This document shows, one piece after another, positions 53,427 to 63,978 of a stretch of 64,000 nt of DNA; the first letter of the stretch is position 1; each line of letters starts with the position of its first letter. Made by a program: the position numbers and the translations under genes. The DNA comes from Chloroflexota bacterium. Lineage in GTDB: Bacteria; Chloroflexota; Anaerolineae; Anaerolineales; Anaerolineaceae. Under the pieces are notes generated by a model. It ran no database searches and was not told the DNA's origin. It worked only from the letters and a program-made list of their open reading frames with translations. The stretch is from positions 186,001 to 250,000 of the forward strand of contig CP069394.1 of the NCBI GenBank assembly GCA_016887485.1. The letters run 5' to 3'.

Positions 53427-54482
53427 ATGATGAGAACAATCACCTGGGATGACGAAAAAAAGGTCATGCAAATGATTGACCAGCGTATTTTACCCCAGGA
53501 ATTCAAAATCCAAAATTATGACAACTATCAGGACGTTGCGGATGGGATCCGAACGATGGTAGTGCGAGGTGCACCAGCTATTGGGGTGGCCGCAGCTTAT
53601 GGCATGGCCCTGGCTGGCTTACGCTCCAAGGCAAGCACTCGCGAAGCCCTGCTGGATGACCTGAGGATCGCCGGTGAGGTATTGAACCAAGCCCGACCGA
53701 CCGCCGTGAACCTGATTTGGGCGGTCCGGCGGATGCAGAAAGCTGCTGAAGCAATGGATGATGACCTGGAGGATATTCGGGGAGCGCTGGTTCGGCTGGC
53801 CGGTGAGATGGCTGATGAGGACGTGGCTACCAATATCCGGATGGCAGAATATGGTGCAGCGTTGATTGAGGATGGCGATACCATTGTGCATCATTGCAAC
53901 ACCGGCGCGCTTGCCACCGTTGATTACGGCACCGCACTGGGCGTGATCCGGATGGCGCATGAACAGGGTAAACAAATCCATGTTTTCGTGGATGAGACCC
54001 GCCCCCGGTTGCAAGGTGCTCGGCTGACCGCCTGGGAACTGGAGCAGTACGGCATTCCCTATGACATCATCACTGACGGTGCGTCAGGTTTGATGATGCG
54101 CAAAGGGTTGGTGCAGAAAGTCTTTTTTGGCGCTGACCGGGTGGCTGCAAATGGTGATGTTGCCAATAAGATCGGCAGTTATATGCTGGCATTGGCGGCA
54201 TATGATAACGGCATTCCGGCCTATTCCGTTTTCCCGATTTCAACGGTCGATTTTGACCTGGAACGGGGTGACCTGATCCCGATTGAAGAACGCGGCCAGG
54301 AGGAAGTCCTGGATTTGGCCCTGATGGGCCGGCGGGTGACACCTGAAAAGGCGACTGCCCGGAATTTTGCTTTTGACGTGACTCCCAGCCGCTTACTTTC
54401 TGGTTGGGTGACAGATAAGGGCGTCATCAAACCGCCCTTCAAAGAGAACCTTCTTGCAGTCATGGAAGTTGAGGACAAGTAA
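53427..54482 (+). CDS. mtnA: S-methyl-5-thioribose-1-phosphate isomerase
   Basis: Isomerises methylthioribose-1-phosphate to the ribulose form in methionine salvage. 351 residues. The ATG at 53427 begins MMRTITWDD. Catalytic Cys is in HHCNTGALATVDYGTALG and catalytic Asp is in FFGADRVAANGDVANKIGSY. GAPAIGVAAAYGMAL is present. The alternative reading as an eIF-2B alpha-like or ribose-1,5-bisphosphate isomerase is less likely, because all MtnA signatures are present. It overlaps the next gene by one base (TAATG). Confidence 0.94.
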   Translation: MMRTITWDDEKKVMQMIDQRILPQEFKIQNYDNYQDVADGIRTMVVRGAPAIGVAAAYGMALAGLRSKASTREALLDDLRIAGEVLNQARPTAVNLIWAVRRMQKAAEAMDDDLEDIRGALVRLAGEMADEDVATNIRMAEYGAALIEDGDTIVHHCNTGALATVDYGTALGVIRMAHEQGKQIHVFVDETRPRLQGARLTAWELEQYGIPYDIITDGASGLMMRKGLVQKVFFGADRVAANGDVANKIGSYMLALAAYDNGIPAYSVFPISTVDFDLERGDLIPIEERGQEEVLDLALMGRRVTPEKATARNFAFDVTPSRLLSGWVTDKGVIKPPFKENLLAVMEVEDK

Positions 54483-55447
54483 TGAGTATTATCCTGACCG
54501 GTTCGATCGCTTATGATTACCTGATGACATTCCCCGGTTATTTCAAGGACCACATCCTTCCCGAACATCTCGATTCGATTAGCCTCTCATTCCTGGTGGA
54601 TGAGATGACCAAACAGCCCGGTGGGGTGGCGGCCAATATTGCCTATACCCTCGGTCTGCTTTGCGAAAAGCCCCGCCTGGTGGCCACCGCCGGGATGGAC
54701 TTTGGGGACTACCGGCAGGCACTGGATGACGCTGGAGTAGATACCTCCGGCGTGAAGATCATCCAGGGGAAATTCACCGCTTCGTTCTTTGTGAATACTG
54801 ACCTTTCCAATGCGCAAATTGCCACCTTCTACGCCGGTGCGATGGCGGATGCTTCAGAAATCTCGATGAAGGACCTGGGCCTGACGACTGATGATGTGGT
54901 CGTGATCAGCCCCAATGCCCCTGATGCAATGATAAAATATGCTTTGGAGTGTCAGGAAATGGGCGTCCCATATATTTTTGACCCCAGCCAGCAGATCGTC
55001 CGTTTGGACGGTGAACGGCTCAAAGAGGGCATACTGGGCGCGAAAGCCTTATTTGCCAATGCGTATGAATTTGAGCTGCTGCAAAAGCACTGCCAGATGA
55101 CAGCGGATGAAATCTTGAATGCAGTGGATTTTGCCGTGGTGACCCTGGGTGAGCAAGGCTCACGGGTGTATGAAAATGGCAAGCTGCTTGGTGATGTCCC
55201 GGTCGTCCCACCACACCAGATCATGGACCCGACCGGAGTGGGTGATGCCTACCGAGGCGGCTTCCTAAAGGGTTACGTCCACGGGTTTGATCTGCTCCTC
55301 TGCGGTAAAATGGGCGCTTTGGCGGCCACTTATTGCCTGGAGGAAAAAGGAACCCAATCACAATGTTATTTAACCAACGATTTTGTTGCCCGTTTCAGAA
55401 CAATCTTCGACGACCAGGGCGCGTTGGATGCGATTATCTCTGATTAG
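54482..55447 (+). CDS. Adenosine kinase, mycobacterial PfkB type
   Basis: 321 residues of the PfkB/ribokinase fold. The start TGSIAYDYLMTFPG...LPEHLDSISLSFLVDEM and FYAGAMADASEI look strongly like the adenosine kinase of Mycobacterium as I remember it. The anion-hole motif is DPTGVGDAYRGG. By context it would recycle adenosine released by ahcY, and perhaps other nucleosides. It shares a TAATG overlap with mtnA and lies 55 bp before ahcY. The exact substrate is inferred. Confidence 0.82.
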   Translation: MSIILTGSIAYDYLMTFPGYFKDHILPEHLDSISLSFLVDEMTKQPGGVAANIAYTLGLLCEKPRLVATAGMDFGDYRQALDDAGVDTSGVKIIQGKFTASFFVNTDLSNAQIATFYAGAMADASEISMKDLGLTTDDVVVISPNAPDAMIKYALECQEMGVPYIFDPSQQIVRLDGERLKEGILGAKALFANAYEFELLQKHCQMTADEILNAVDFAVVTLGEQGSRVYENGKLLGDVPVVPPHQIMDPTGVGDAYRGGFLKGYVHGFDLLLCGKMGALAATYCLEEKGTQSQCYLTNDFVARFRTIFDDQGALDAIISD

Positions 55448-55454
55448 TAAGTGA

Positions 55455-56762
<1,308 letters not shown>

Positions 56763-56791
56763 ATCGACGTTTAGATATATTATGAAAAAAT

Positions 56792-56837
56792 ACCCCTTTC
56801 TTTTCCTGAACAGGAGAGAGAAAGGGGTTTGTTTTAA
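56792..56837 (+). terminator. Terminator after ahcY
   Basis: ACCCCTTTC... (from 56792) pairs with ...GAAAGGGGT (to about 56828), and a GTTTT tail follows. Confidence 0.75.
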
Positions 56838-56850
56838 CTTTGTGAAATGA

Positions 56851-56884
56851 AAAAGGACAGATTCGGTATCAACCTGTCCTTTAT
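56851..56884 (-). terminator. Terminator after recA
   Basis: AAAGGACAG (56852-56860) and CTGTCCTTT (56874-56882) form a stem; on the minus strand a run CCTTTTT follows, 26 bp behind the recA stop. Confidence 0.75.
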
Positions 56885-56908
56885 GGTTATTGGGAGAGGA
56901 AGAGGGGT

Positions 56909-57970
56909 TTATTCGTCTTCCATCATTCCTTCATCCTCATCGGCATAATCTTCATCACCCTTATCCCAGGGGTTGGGAATGCCGCCAGCCATGGATTGTT
57001 CACGAATAGCCTTTTCGATTTCAGCGGCCATTTCCTCATTTTGCTGGAGGTATTCTTTGGCGTTTTCACGACCCTGTCCGAGGCGAACATCGCCATAGGA
57101 ATACCAGGAACCGCGCTTTTCAACGATATCCAGGTCGGAGCCGAGGTCAATGATATCGCCGACTTTGGAGATACCTTCGTTGTACATGATGTCAAATTCA
57201 GCCGTGCGGAAGGGGGCAGCCACCTTATTTTTGACTACCCGCACACGAACCCGGTTGCCGGTGATCTCGGCGCCGACTTTGATCGATTGGATTCGGCGGA
57301 CATCGAGGCGTACAGAAGCGTAGAATTTGAGGGCGTTACCGCCGGTGGTGGTTTCAGGGTTGCCAAACATCACACCGATCTTATGGCGGAGCTGGTTGGT
57401 GAAGATCACGGCCGTGCGGGTCTGGTTGATTGCGCCGGAGAGCTTGCGCATCGCCTGGGACATCAGGCGGGCCTGGGTGCCCATGGTGGGGTCGCCCATA
57501 TCACCTTCGATTTCCGAGCGGGGCACCAACGCGGCAACCGAGTCCACTACGACGATATCAACCGCACCAGAGCGCACCAGGGTTTCGGTGATCTCAAGGG
57601 CTTGCTCGCCCATGTCGGGTTGGGAGATCAGCAGTTCGTCTACGTTGACACCGCATTTGGCGGCATAGGTTGGATCGAGGGCATGTTCCATGTCAATGAA
57701 GGCCGCCGTGCCGCCTAATTTTTGGGCTTCGGCCACAATGTGCTGGCAGATGGTGGTCTTTCCGGAGGATTCCGGCCCGTAGATTTCAGTGATCCGGGCG
57801 CGGGGAATGCCGCCGACGCCCAGGGCGATATCCAGCGAGAGGGAGCCGGTGGGGATTGCATCCACGGCCATATGCTTGGCCTGACCCAACCGCATGATGG
57901 ATCCTTCGCCATAGCGTTTGGTGATATCTTTTAGGGCTTTATCCAGAACAGTTTTCTTTGCCTCGTCCAT
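56909..57970 (-). CDS. recA: Recombinase RecA
   Basis: Strand-exchange ATPase that also triggers LexA self-cleavage. 353 residues. The N-terminus has [27 protein letters not shown]. The P-loop G-P-E-S-S-G-K-T-T lies at about 65-73, with the [13 protein letters not shown] Walker B region and [35 protein letters not shown] (L2 loop and following strand). The acidic C-terminal tail ([15 protein letters not shown]) is longer than in E. coli. A LexA-like site lies in its promoter. Confidence 0.97.
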   Translation of the reverse strand: MDEAKKTVLDKALKDITKRYGEGSIMRLGQAKHMAVDAIPTGSLSLDIALGVGGIPRARITEIYGPESSGKTTICQHIVAEAQKLGGTAAFIDMEHALDPTYAAKCGVNVDELLISQPDMGEQALEITETLVRSGAVDIVVVDSVAALVPRSEIEGDMGDPTMGTQARLMSQAMRKLSGAINQTRTAVIFTNQLRHKIGVMFGNPETTTGGNALKFYASVRLDVRRIQSIKVGAEITGNRVRVRVVKNKVAAPFRTAEFDIMYNEGISKVGDIIDLGSDLDIVEKRGSWYSYGDVRLGQGRENAKEYLQQNEEMAAEIEKAIREQSMAGGIPNPWDKGDEDYADEDEGMMEDE

Positions 57971-58026
57971 GTCGCCATCCTTTATTAGTTAATCTTTTTA
58001 TTCCTGCGTAGAATAATTCATGATTA

Positions 58027-58039
58027 GCTGATTATCAGC
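58027..58039 (-). promoter_or_regulatory. Palindrome just behind the recA transcription start
   Basis: GCTGAT-T-ATCAGC (58027-58039) is a perfect inverted repeat with one central base, about 10 bp behind the predicted -10. It could be a second operator or a short leader hairpin. Confidence 0.4.
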
Positions 58040-58048
58040 CACAATGCT

Positions 58049-58076
58049 ATTTTAGCACAAATGTTCAGTGTGTCAA
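58049..58076 (-). promoter_or_regulatory. recA promoter with a LexA-like site
   Basis: On the minus strand TTGACA (58076-58071), a 16-base spacer and TAAAAT (58054-58049). The spacer contains GAACATTTGTGC (58066-58055), close to the Gram-positive type LexA box (GAAC-N4-GTTC; one mismatch). Confidence 0.6.
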
Positions 58077-58081
58077 GAGAG

Positions 58082-58936
58082 TTAGGGGACCGCTTCAAAT
58101 ATCTCAAACGGATCCACGATCTGGTAATAGCCGCTGGAACGCCAAAGGCAGTAATTACTGAGCTGCTCTTCTGACGCTGTGGTTTCATAGTGTGCCATGG
58201 TGGTGATCTCCATCCCGGAAGGTCCCATACGGGTCTCAAGATGGAGGTGAGGGGTACTGGACCAGCCACTGTTGCCTACATTCCCCAATAGCTGACCGCA
58301 AACTATTTCCTCACCTAATTCAAAGGCCGGGCGGACCTGCTGATGCGCGTAGAGGTGATAGAGCGAGTATTCTCCCGTGAGGGTGGGGGTGGGAACATTA
58401 GGGCAGTTGTACTGGTATTCCAAATCTTCCGGAACTGGCACATATTCTGCCATCAGTAATTGCTGCAGCTCTTCGGGCAGGTCTGAGAGCGGTGTCTCAA
58501 TGACGATTGTATAGCCATAAGGATAGAAATCATCCAGAATGAGCGCAACCCGCCCCGACATGATGGCGTAGATCTCGATGCCTTCAATCGATTTGCGATC
58601 TCCCCGCTGATAGTATGCGAAATCCAACCCCGGATGACCGAAGTCCGTGCCCCAGGCATAGGGTTCCACCAGGGGGTTAAACAGGATCAGCGGTAGGGAT
58701 TCGATGGTCTCATCTTCCAATGGACAACAGACCGTAAAGGGTTCTTCGGTGGGTGTCGGAGTGGGCGGCAGGATGGTCGGGCTGGGGGATGGCGTTGGTT
58801 GAGTGGTATGGGTGGGTACGGGGGTGACTGTCGCAGGTAGAACAGTGCTTGTCACCCCAACCGGGCGACAAGCACTCAGAATCACGATCAGAAACAGGAA
58901 AATGGTTTTCCGCATTAAATTTAGATTTTTCGGCAT
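58082..58936 (-). CDS. M23 family metallopeptidase lipoprotein
   Basis: 284 residues from 58936 (an ATG at 58915 would also keep the signal). A lipobox L-S-A-C (C at about 23) is followed by a long Thr/Pro/Ser linker (about 30-65). The peptidase domain has zinc ligands H-x3-D in GHPGLDF and H-x-H in STPHLHLE, with about 130 residues between. This fits a LytM-type endopeptidase of peptidoglycan. The two cysteines CC (about 70) and others could be oxidised. It overlaps the DUF1015 gene by 16 bp. Confidence 0.85.
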   Translation of the reverse strand: MPKNLNLMRKTIFLFLIVILSACRPVGVTSTVLPATVTPVPTHTTQPTPSPSPTILPPTPTPTEEPFTVCCPLEDETIESLPLILFNPLVEPYAWGTDFGHPGLDFAYYQRGDRKSIEGIEIYAIMSGRVALILDDFYPYGYTIVIETPLSDLPEELQQLLMAEYVPVPEDLEYQYNCPNVPTPTLTGEYSLYHLYAHQQVRPAFELGEEIVCGQLLGNVGNSGWSSTPHLHLETRMGPSGMEITTMAHYETTASEEQLSNYCLWRSSGYYQIVDPFEIFEAVP

Positions 58937-60237
58937 TCCATATAGAACCGTTTCTCACGGGCTTCACCCATCGAGAAAGTCTTGCGGGGGAGTGCGCCAT
59001 CGAGGATCACGGTCTTGAACAGGTCTGATTTGTCCATACCGGGGACATAGAAGCCGGTGTTGCCAGCTATTTGGCCTTTTTCCACCAGGATTTCAGTGCC
59101 GTGGACGTAATCGATCTTCTCTGCGCCGTTATCTTTCAGAAAACCATCGAGGAAACGCTGGAGGGTGCCGACCGGGAGGTTGTCTTCCGGCTTGCGAATT
59201 TCAAGAACCTTGAATCCCTCAGGCGTGATCCAGCCTACCAGGTGCCCAGCGGCTTCAGCTTCATCCACGATCCGGACCATTTCTTCCGCTGAACTGGCGG
59301 AGTTGATAACCAGTCGGTCGCCCCAATAGGTCTGCATTTCAGCCAGCAGGTCTTTCTTCAGGCCGAAGAGCAGCCGGTGGATGGGTTCAAATTCCAGTGC
59401 GGGGCAATGGATGTTTTCGATCTCCACCAGCGCGTAACGGGCGGGGTGATCCATGCCGACAGTGGGTTTGAGTTTCTCCCAGATCGCCTTGGCGGTAGCC
59501 AGGGAGTGGTTGCCGTCACCCATCGCAAAGAGCAACGGTTTGTGCTGGCCGGGGATGAGGTTATATTTCTCGGCAAAGGTGTCGGGATCAATCAGATCGG
59601 CAAGCGCCTGAAAGATATTCTGCCGGACAGCTTCATTGTTAATGGCGAAGCCGGTCAGGTGGCCGCTGCCCTGCATCAGATCGAAGTCATAAAGCTCCTC
59701 GAAACCCATCGACTGTTCATCCAAAGGGCCAAAGACGGTGTCATTGGGATCGTCAAAGAGGACAAGGATGTGGGGGAGTTCGAGGGCGGCTTGCTCGCGG
59801 ATGCGAATGCGCGGAGGGAGCCGGTCGAGGATGGTGCCCTCGGTGGCGCGGATCAGGGTCTGGGCACCCTTGTTATAGTCATATTGTTCCAGATCCAGGC
59901 AGACCATCAAGCCTTTGCGGCAGTGTCCATCCACTTCCCGCAGGACGTAGACCAGGTCATCCACAGCTTTGAACAACCCATCTTTGAGGTATTGGCGCAT
60001 GGCTTCCTGAGTTGAGGCCAGCCGCTTCTGTTCCTCCGGGGTTTCCAAATAGACCTCGGGAAGGATCATGTGATAGGTTGAGGGAGAATCGCCAACAAAT
60101 TCATCCACTTTGTCCCAATATTCCGGCTCCGAAGTGAATTGGTCGCAGGCGATCACTGCCCATTTTTGAGGGTCAATGCCCGCTTTGGGAAGTAAGATAT
60201 CCGGTATTTTGATGCCAATTTCTTGAGGAAGGTTCAT
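58921..60237 (-). CDS. DUF1015 family protein
   Basis: 438 residues that fit DUF1015. Conserved features include the N-terminal WAVIACDQFTSEPEYWDKV, the middle ILVLFDDPNDTVFG, the FAMGDGNHSLATAKAIWE block (a Gly-Asp-Gly-Asn-His motif), and the C-terminal region with DYVHGTEI. The family has no firm function; a ParB-like nucleotide-binding fold has been suggested for it. A ribosome binding site AAAGGATGG precedes the ATG. It precedes the M23 peptidase on the same strand. Confidence 0.88.
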   Translation of the reverse strand: MNLPQEIGIKIPDILLPKAGIDPQKWAVIACDQFTSEPEYWDKVDEFVGDSPSTYHMILPEVYLETPEEQKRLASTQEAMRQYLKDGLFKAVDDLVYVLREVDGHCRKGLMVCLDLEQYDYNKGAQTLIRATEGTILDRLPPRIRIREQAALELPHILVLFDDPNDTVFGPLDEQSMGFEELYDFDLMQGSGHLTGFAINNEAVRQNIFQALADLIDPDTFAEKYNLIPGQHKPLLFAMGDGNHSLATAKAIWEKLKPTVGMDHPARYALVEIENIHCPALEFEPIHRLLFGLKKDLLAEMQTYWGDRLVINSASSAEEMVRIVDEAEAAGHLVGWITPEGFKVLEIRKPEDNLPVGTLQRFLDGFLKDNGAEKIDYVHGTEILVEKGQIAGNTGFYVPGMDKSDLFKTVILDGALPRKTFSMGEAREKRFYMECRKI

Positions 60238-60318
60238 TTATCCATCCTTTAAACTTTGGTGAGTATTTACGGCTCTATTTTATCCGAAATTCCATCCTAA
60301 ATGGGACTGGATTAGTGA

Positions 60319-60355
60319 GAAAAAAAGGAGAGGCTGCTGAAAAGCAGCCTCTCCT
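60319..60355 (-). terminator. Terminator after the DegV gene
   Basis: AGGAGAGGCTGCT and AGCAGCCTCTCCT (60326-60338 and 60343-60355) pair perfectly around a GAAA loop (TTTC on the minus strand), followed by TTTTTTC on the minus strand. Confidence 0.92.
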
Positions 60356-60381
60356 GATCTACCAACAAGGTCGGATGGGGA

Positions 60382-61257
60382 TTAGATGAGCTTGAGGAGG
60401 TCTGGATCCACACCCGCAACAAAGCCCACCCCAACCGTACCGGGACCGGTATGAACACCGATGACGGGGCTGAGGTTGGCGACCATGATTTCACGGGGTG
60501 AGAAACGGGTCTCAATTTTATCCAATAGGTGTTTAGCGGATTTCTCAGCATTTGCTCCGACCACGCCCATCATGTTGATGGGTGTCTTTCCGTAGACGTT
60601 GTCGCCAATCAAATCAATCAGTCGGTCATGCGCTTTTTTAGATGTGCGCACGCGCTCTAGGGCTTCAATTTTGCCATCTTTCAAGTAAAGAATCGGCTTG
60701 AGGTTGAGGGCCGTCCCAAGGAACCTGGATGCACCACCGATCCGGCCGCCGCGATGCAGAAATTCCAGGGTATCCACAGCAAAAAAGACCTGGGCATGAT
60801 CGCGGATTTCTTCAGCGATGCTCTTGCATTCACCGAGCGAGGCACCCTGTTTTGCTGCCCGGGCGGCTGCCAGGGCCATATATGCCAGTGGAACGGAGGT
60901 TATTTTTGAATCGACAACTTCCACGACTGCATCCGGGACCATTGCTTTAGCCTGGGTCGCTGAATCCATTGTGCCGGATAGGGCAGCAGAGAGCACTAGA
61001 GCGAGGATCTCGTACCCTTCTGCGTGTAATTTTTCATAGACATCTGCAAAGGACTTGACGGTAGGTTGGGAAGTGGAGGGCATGATCTTGGCTTTAGATA
61101 AGCGCTCATAGAACTCCTTCGGACCGATATCCACATTGTCATGCAGCGTTTCCGTCCCCCAGATGACCACCAGGGGCACAACCGAGATGTTATAGGTGGT
61201 CAGCAGGTCATCTTGTAAATAAGCGGTTGAATCCGTAACAATAGCAACTTTAGACAT
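60382..61257 (-). CDS. DegV family (fatty acid-binding) protein
   Basis: 291 residues. It begins VAIVTDSTAYLQDDL and contains TSQPTVKSFADVYEKL, ALSGTMDSATQAK, the glycine-rich GGRIGG segment, and the C-terminal SPVIGVHTGPGTVGVGF. This is the FakB/DegV fold, which binds a fatty acid; in Firmicutes it hands the fatty acid to the FakA kinase. No FakA gene is seen nearby, so the partner is unknown. The terminator behind it separates it from the DUF1015 gene. Confidence 0.92.
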   Translation of the reverse strand: MSKVAIVTDSTAYLQDDLLTTYNISVVPLVVIWGTETLHDNVDIGPKEFYERLSKAKIMPSTSQPTVKSFADVYEKLHAEGYEILALVLSAALSGTMDSATQAKAMVPDAVVEVVDSKITSVPLAYMALAAARAAKQGASLGECKSIAEEIRDHAQVFFAVDTLEFLHRGGRIGGASRFLGTALNLKPILYLKDGKIEALERVRTSKKAHDRLIDLIGDNVYGKTPINMMGVVGANAEKSAKHLLDKIETRFSPREIMVANLSPVIGVHTGPGTVGVGFVAGVDPDLLKLI

Positions 61258-61445
61258 AATAAATTCTCACTTTCAACTAGTCAGCAAGTGACAAACCAGT
61301 TAATTCATTGTCTTGTTTAACCCAAGGGTGGTGAAATGGTCGCGATGATGAGTATTAGAGTGGCGGGTAGGGGATCCGGAGATAGAGTGGGCTAATTAAT
61401 TAATTACCTTCATTTTCTATTGATTAATCGGGTAAAAATAAGGGG

Positions 61446-61473
61446 TTGAATTTATATCCTACAAAATTATTAG
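61446..61473 (+). promoter_or_regulatory. Possible lplA promoter
   Basis: TTGAAT (61446-61451), a 16-base spacer and TATTAG (61468-61473), about 25 bp before the ATG. Weak in the -10. Confidence 0.4.
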
Positions 61474-61496
61474 TGAACCAATAGGACAGAAACAAA

Positions 61497-62504
61497 ATGA
61501 TCTACATCGAAACAAACTCAACGGACCCAACCTGGAATCTGGCATTTGAAGAATATTGCCTGCGAGAGCTGGTCCAGTTTGAGCGGATCTTATTACTCTG
61601 GCAGAATGACAATGCCATCATCATTGGCCGCTATCAGAATGCCGAAAGTGAAATCAACCTGGAAGCCGCACGCACGCTCGATACCAAGATTGTGCGCCGG
61701 CCATCCGGGGGCGGGGCGGTCTATCATGATATGGGCAATCTCAACTACACCTTCATTTACCCGATTGACGGGTTGAACCGGCAGGACATCTCCGTTTATG
61801 CTGAGCCGATGGTCAAAGCACTAAATAGGATTGGCGTCCCTGCAGAGATCAAAGGGCGCAATGACCTGCTATTGGATGGCAAGAAGATCTCTGGTACAGC
61901 GCAGCGTATTCAAAAAGGTCGCTTGATGCACCATGGCACCTTGCTCTATGATTCCAACCTGGATTCGTTGGAAGGGGTTCTGCAGGTGGATAAGGCCAAA
62001 GTTGCCTCAAAAGGGATTGCTTCTATCCGCAGCCGGGTGACCAATATCAAAGAATATCTGCCGGAGGGGCAGTTTGAGGATGTGCAGGCTTTTTGGCGGG
62101 CACTGCTGGATGCCTTCTCGGAAGAGGAGCCGCTCACTCCGTTTGAACTGACGGATGAGATGCTGGCTGAGGTGGAGAAGCTGCAAAAAGAGAAATATCA
62201 ATCCTGGGAGTGGAACTTCGGCAATGCGCCGGCTTTTGAATATAAAAACAGCCAACGCTATCCCTTTGGCAAACTGGAAATTCAGGCCAACATCAAAAAA
62301 GGGCTGATCGAGGAATGCAAGATTTCCGGTGATTTCATGGGGATGGCCGATTTGGATCCCCTGGAAGAAGCCTTGATGGGTGTTCGTTACGCTCCGGAGG
62401 ATGTGCGCAAGGTGCTGGATGATTTGGAGTTGTCGCTTTATCTGGGTGGGATCACCACGGATGAATTTATCCAGTGTCTTTTTGAAGGGACAGGTGTAAG
62501 CTAA
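61497..62504 (+). CDS. lplA: Lipoate-protein ligase A
   Basis: Attaches lipoate, through lipoyl-AMP, to E2 and related proteins. 335 residues. The lipoate-binding motif RRPSGGGAVYHDMGNLNYTF and the catalytic-lysine area GRNDLLLDGKKISGTAQR are present, and the C-terminal accessory domain (about 245-335) is complete, so it should carry out both steps. It fits the E2 gene at 49496. A weak promoter lies upstream. Confidence 0.93.
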   Translation: MIYIETNSTDPTWNLAFEEYCLRELVQFERILLLWQNDNAIIIGRYQNAESEINLEAARTLDTKIVRRPSGGGAVYHDMGNLNYTFIYPIDGLNRQDISVYAEPMVKALNRIGVPAEIKGRNDLLLDGKKISGTAQRIQKGRLMHHGTLLYDSNLDSLEGVLQVDKAKVASKGIASIRSRVTNIKEYLPEGQFEDVQAFWRALLDAFSEEEPLTPFELTDEMLAEVEKLQKEKYQSWEWNFGNAPAFEYKNSQRYPFGKLEIQANIKKGLIEECKISGDFMGMADLDPLEEALMGVRYAPEDVRKVLDDLELSLYLGGITTDEFIQCLFEGTGVS

Positions 62505-62655
62505 ATACTACGCGAATTCTGGATTCGCTGGCATTTGCCGCATATTAATGGAGAGCCGACCGGGTGTCTTCCTGAATCTCCCTTGACCAACCACGTTTTA
62601 CACGCTAAAATCACTGGTTGACGATGTGACCGAAAGAATCGATTAAGTCTTTATT

Positions 62656-63978
62656 GTGTTTGAAAACTTAACAGACCGCCTAAACACCATATTTCAAAAT
62701 CTGCGCCGGCACGGACGCCTCTCTGAGGCGGATGTGGATCAGGCCATGCGGGAAGTCCGAATGGCACTGTTGGAAGCAGATGTCCATTATGGCGTGGTCA
62801 AATCCTTTACCCAGCGCGTGAAGGAGCGGGCGATTGGGGCGGAGGTTTCTAAAGCCCTCAACCCGGCCCAGCAGGTCATCAAGATCGTCAATGAAGAACT
62901 GATTGCCACCCTGGGTGAGCCCAGCGGATTGAACCTGAAAGGCGAAAAGCCTTTCGTGATCATGCTGGTGGGCTTGCAGGGTTCCGGTAAAACCACAGCT
63001 GCTGCCAAACTGGCGAAGCGATTACGTGCCCAGGGCGAGCGGGTTTTACTGGTGGCGGCGGACCCTTACCGGCCGGCCGCCGTCAAGCAGCTGCAGACAT
63101 TGGGTGAGCAGATTGACGTCCCGGTGTTTGCCAAAGATGGTGTTGCCCCACCGAAATTGGCGGATGAAGCATTCAAAACTGCCAAAAAGGGTGGCACCAC
63201 TGTTGTGATCCTGGATACGGCAGGTCGTTCACAGCTTGATTCCGAGCTGATGAATGAGCTGACGGCAATCCAGAAGAAAGTACCGCTGACCGAGATCCTC
63301 CTCGTGGTGGACTCGATGATCGGCCAGGAAGCGCTCAATGTGGCGCAGGGCTTCCGCAAGGAGCTGCCCGTTTCAGGCCTGATCATGACCAAGATCGACG
63401 GCGACGCCCGCGGCGGCGCAGCCATTTCCATTCGGGAAGTGACCGGCGTGCCGATCAAGTATTTGGGCGTTGGCGAGGGCGTGGATGCAATTGAGGAGTA
63501 TAATCCAGGCAGGTTAGCCTCCCGCATCCTCGGCATGGGTGACATTCTGGGCCTGATCGAAAAAGCAGAAGCTAGCTTCGACCAGGAACAGGCTGAGCAG
63601 CAGGCTGAAAAGCTGATGCGCGGCGAATTCACCCTTGAAGACTTCGCCAAGCAGTTGAAGCAGATGCGGAAGATGGGCCCCTTAGGGCAGATTCTGGATA
63701 TGATGCCCGGCCAGATGGGGCAGGTTGCCCGTCAGGTGGACCCGAACGAAGCTGAGGACCAACTCATGCAGATTGAGGCGGTGATCAACTCCATGACGGT
63801 CTCTGAACGGCGGAACCCGAAATTGTTGAATGCAAGCCGCAGGCGCAGGATTGCGCAAGGGTGCGGCATGGATGTGCAAGTGGTCAATCAGGTCATGAAG
63901 CGCTTCCGGGACACCCAGCGACTTGTGAAAACTTTACAGAAATCAGGCGGCAAAGGTTTAGGCCGTATGATGCGATAG
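62656..63978 (+). CDS. ffh: Signal recognition particle protein Ffh
   Basis: GTPase of the signal recognition particle; binds 4.5S RNA and signal sequences. 440 residues. The start is a GTG at 62656. The N-domain is followed by the G-domain (GLQGSGKTTAAAKLA; DPYRPAAVKQL; DTAGRSQLD; TKIDGDARGGAA; GVGEGVDAIEEYNPGRLASRILGMGD). The M-domain is methionine-rich (LKQMRKMGPLGQILDMMPGQ) with SRRRRIAQGCG. All domains are complete. Confidence 0.96.
   Translation: MFENLTDRLNTIFQNLRRHGRLSEADVDQAMREVRMALLEADVHYGVVKSFTQRVKERAIGAEVSKALNPAQQVIKIVNEELIATLGEPSGLNLKGEKPFVIMLVGLQGSGKTTAAAKLAKRLRAQGERVLLVAADPYRPAAVKQLQTLGEQIDVPVFAKDGVAPPKLADEAFKTAKKGGTTVVILDTAGRSQLDSELMNELTAIQKKVPLTEILLVVDSMIGQEALNVAQGFRKELPVSGLIMTKIDGDARGGAAISIREVTGVPIKYLGVGEGVDAIEEYNPGRLASRILGMGDILGLIEKAEASFDQEQAEQQAEKLMRGEFTLEDFAKQLKQMRKMGPLGQILDMMPGQMGQVARQVDPNEAEDQLMQIEAVINSMTVSERRNPKLLNASRRRRIAQGCGMDVQVVNQVMKRFRDTQRLVKTLQKSGGKGLGRMMR

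Noticed and set aside
61399-61415. ATTA microrepeat (TAATTAATTAATTA) before lplA
   Set aside because: A very short AT repeat in an AT-rich spacer, expected by chance.
62505-62655. Small RNA (for example the 4.5S RNA) before ffh
   Set aside because: I found no long double-stranded stem or conserved GGAA tetraloop domain in the 151 bp.
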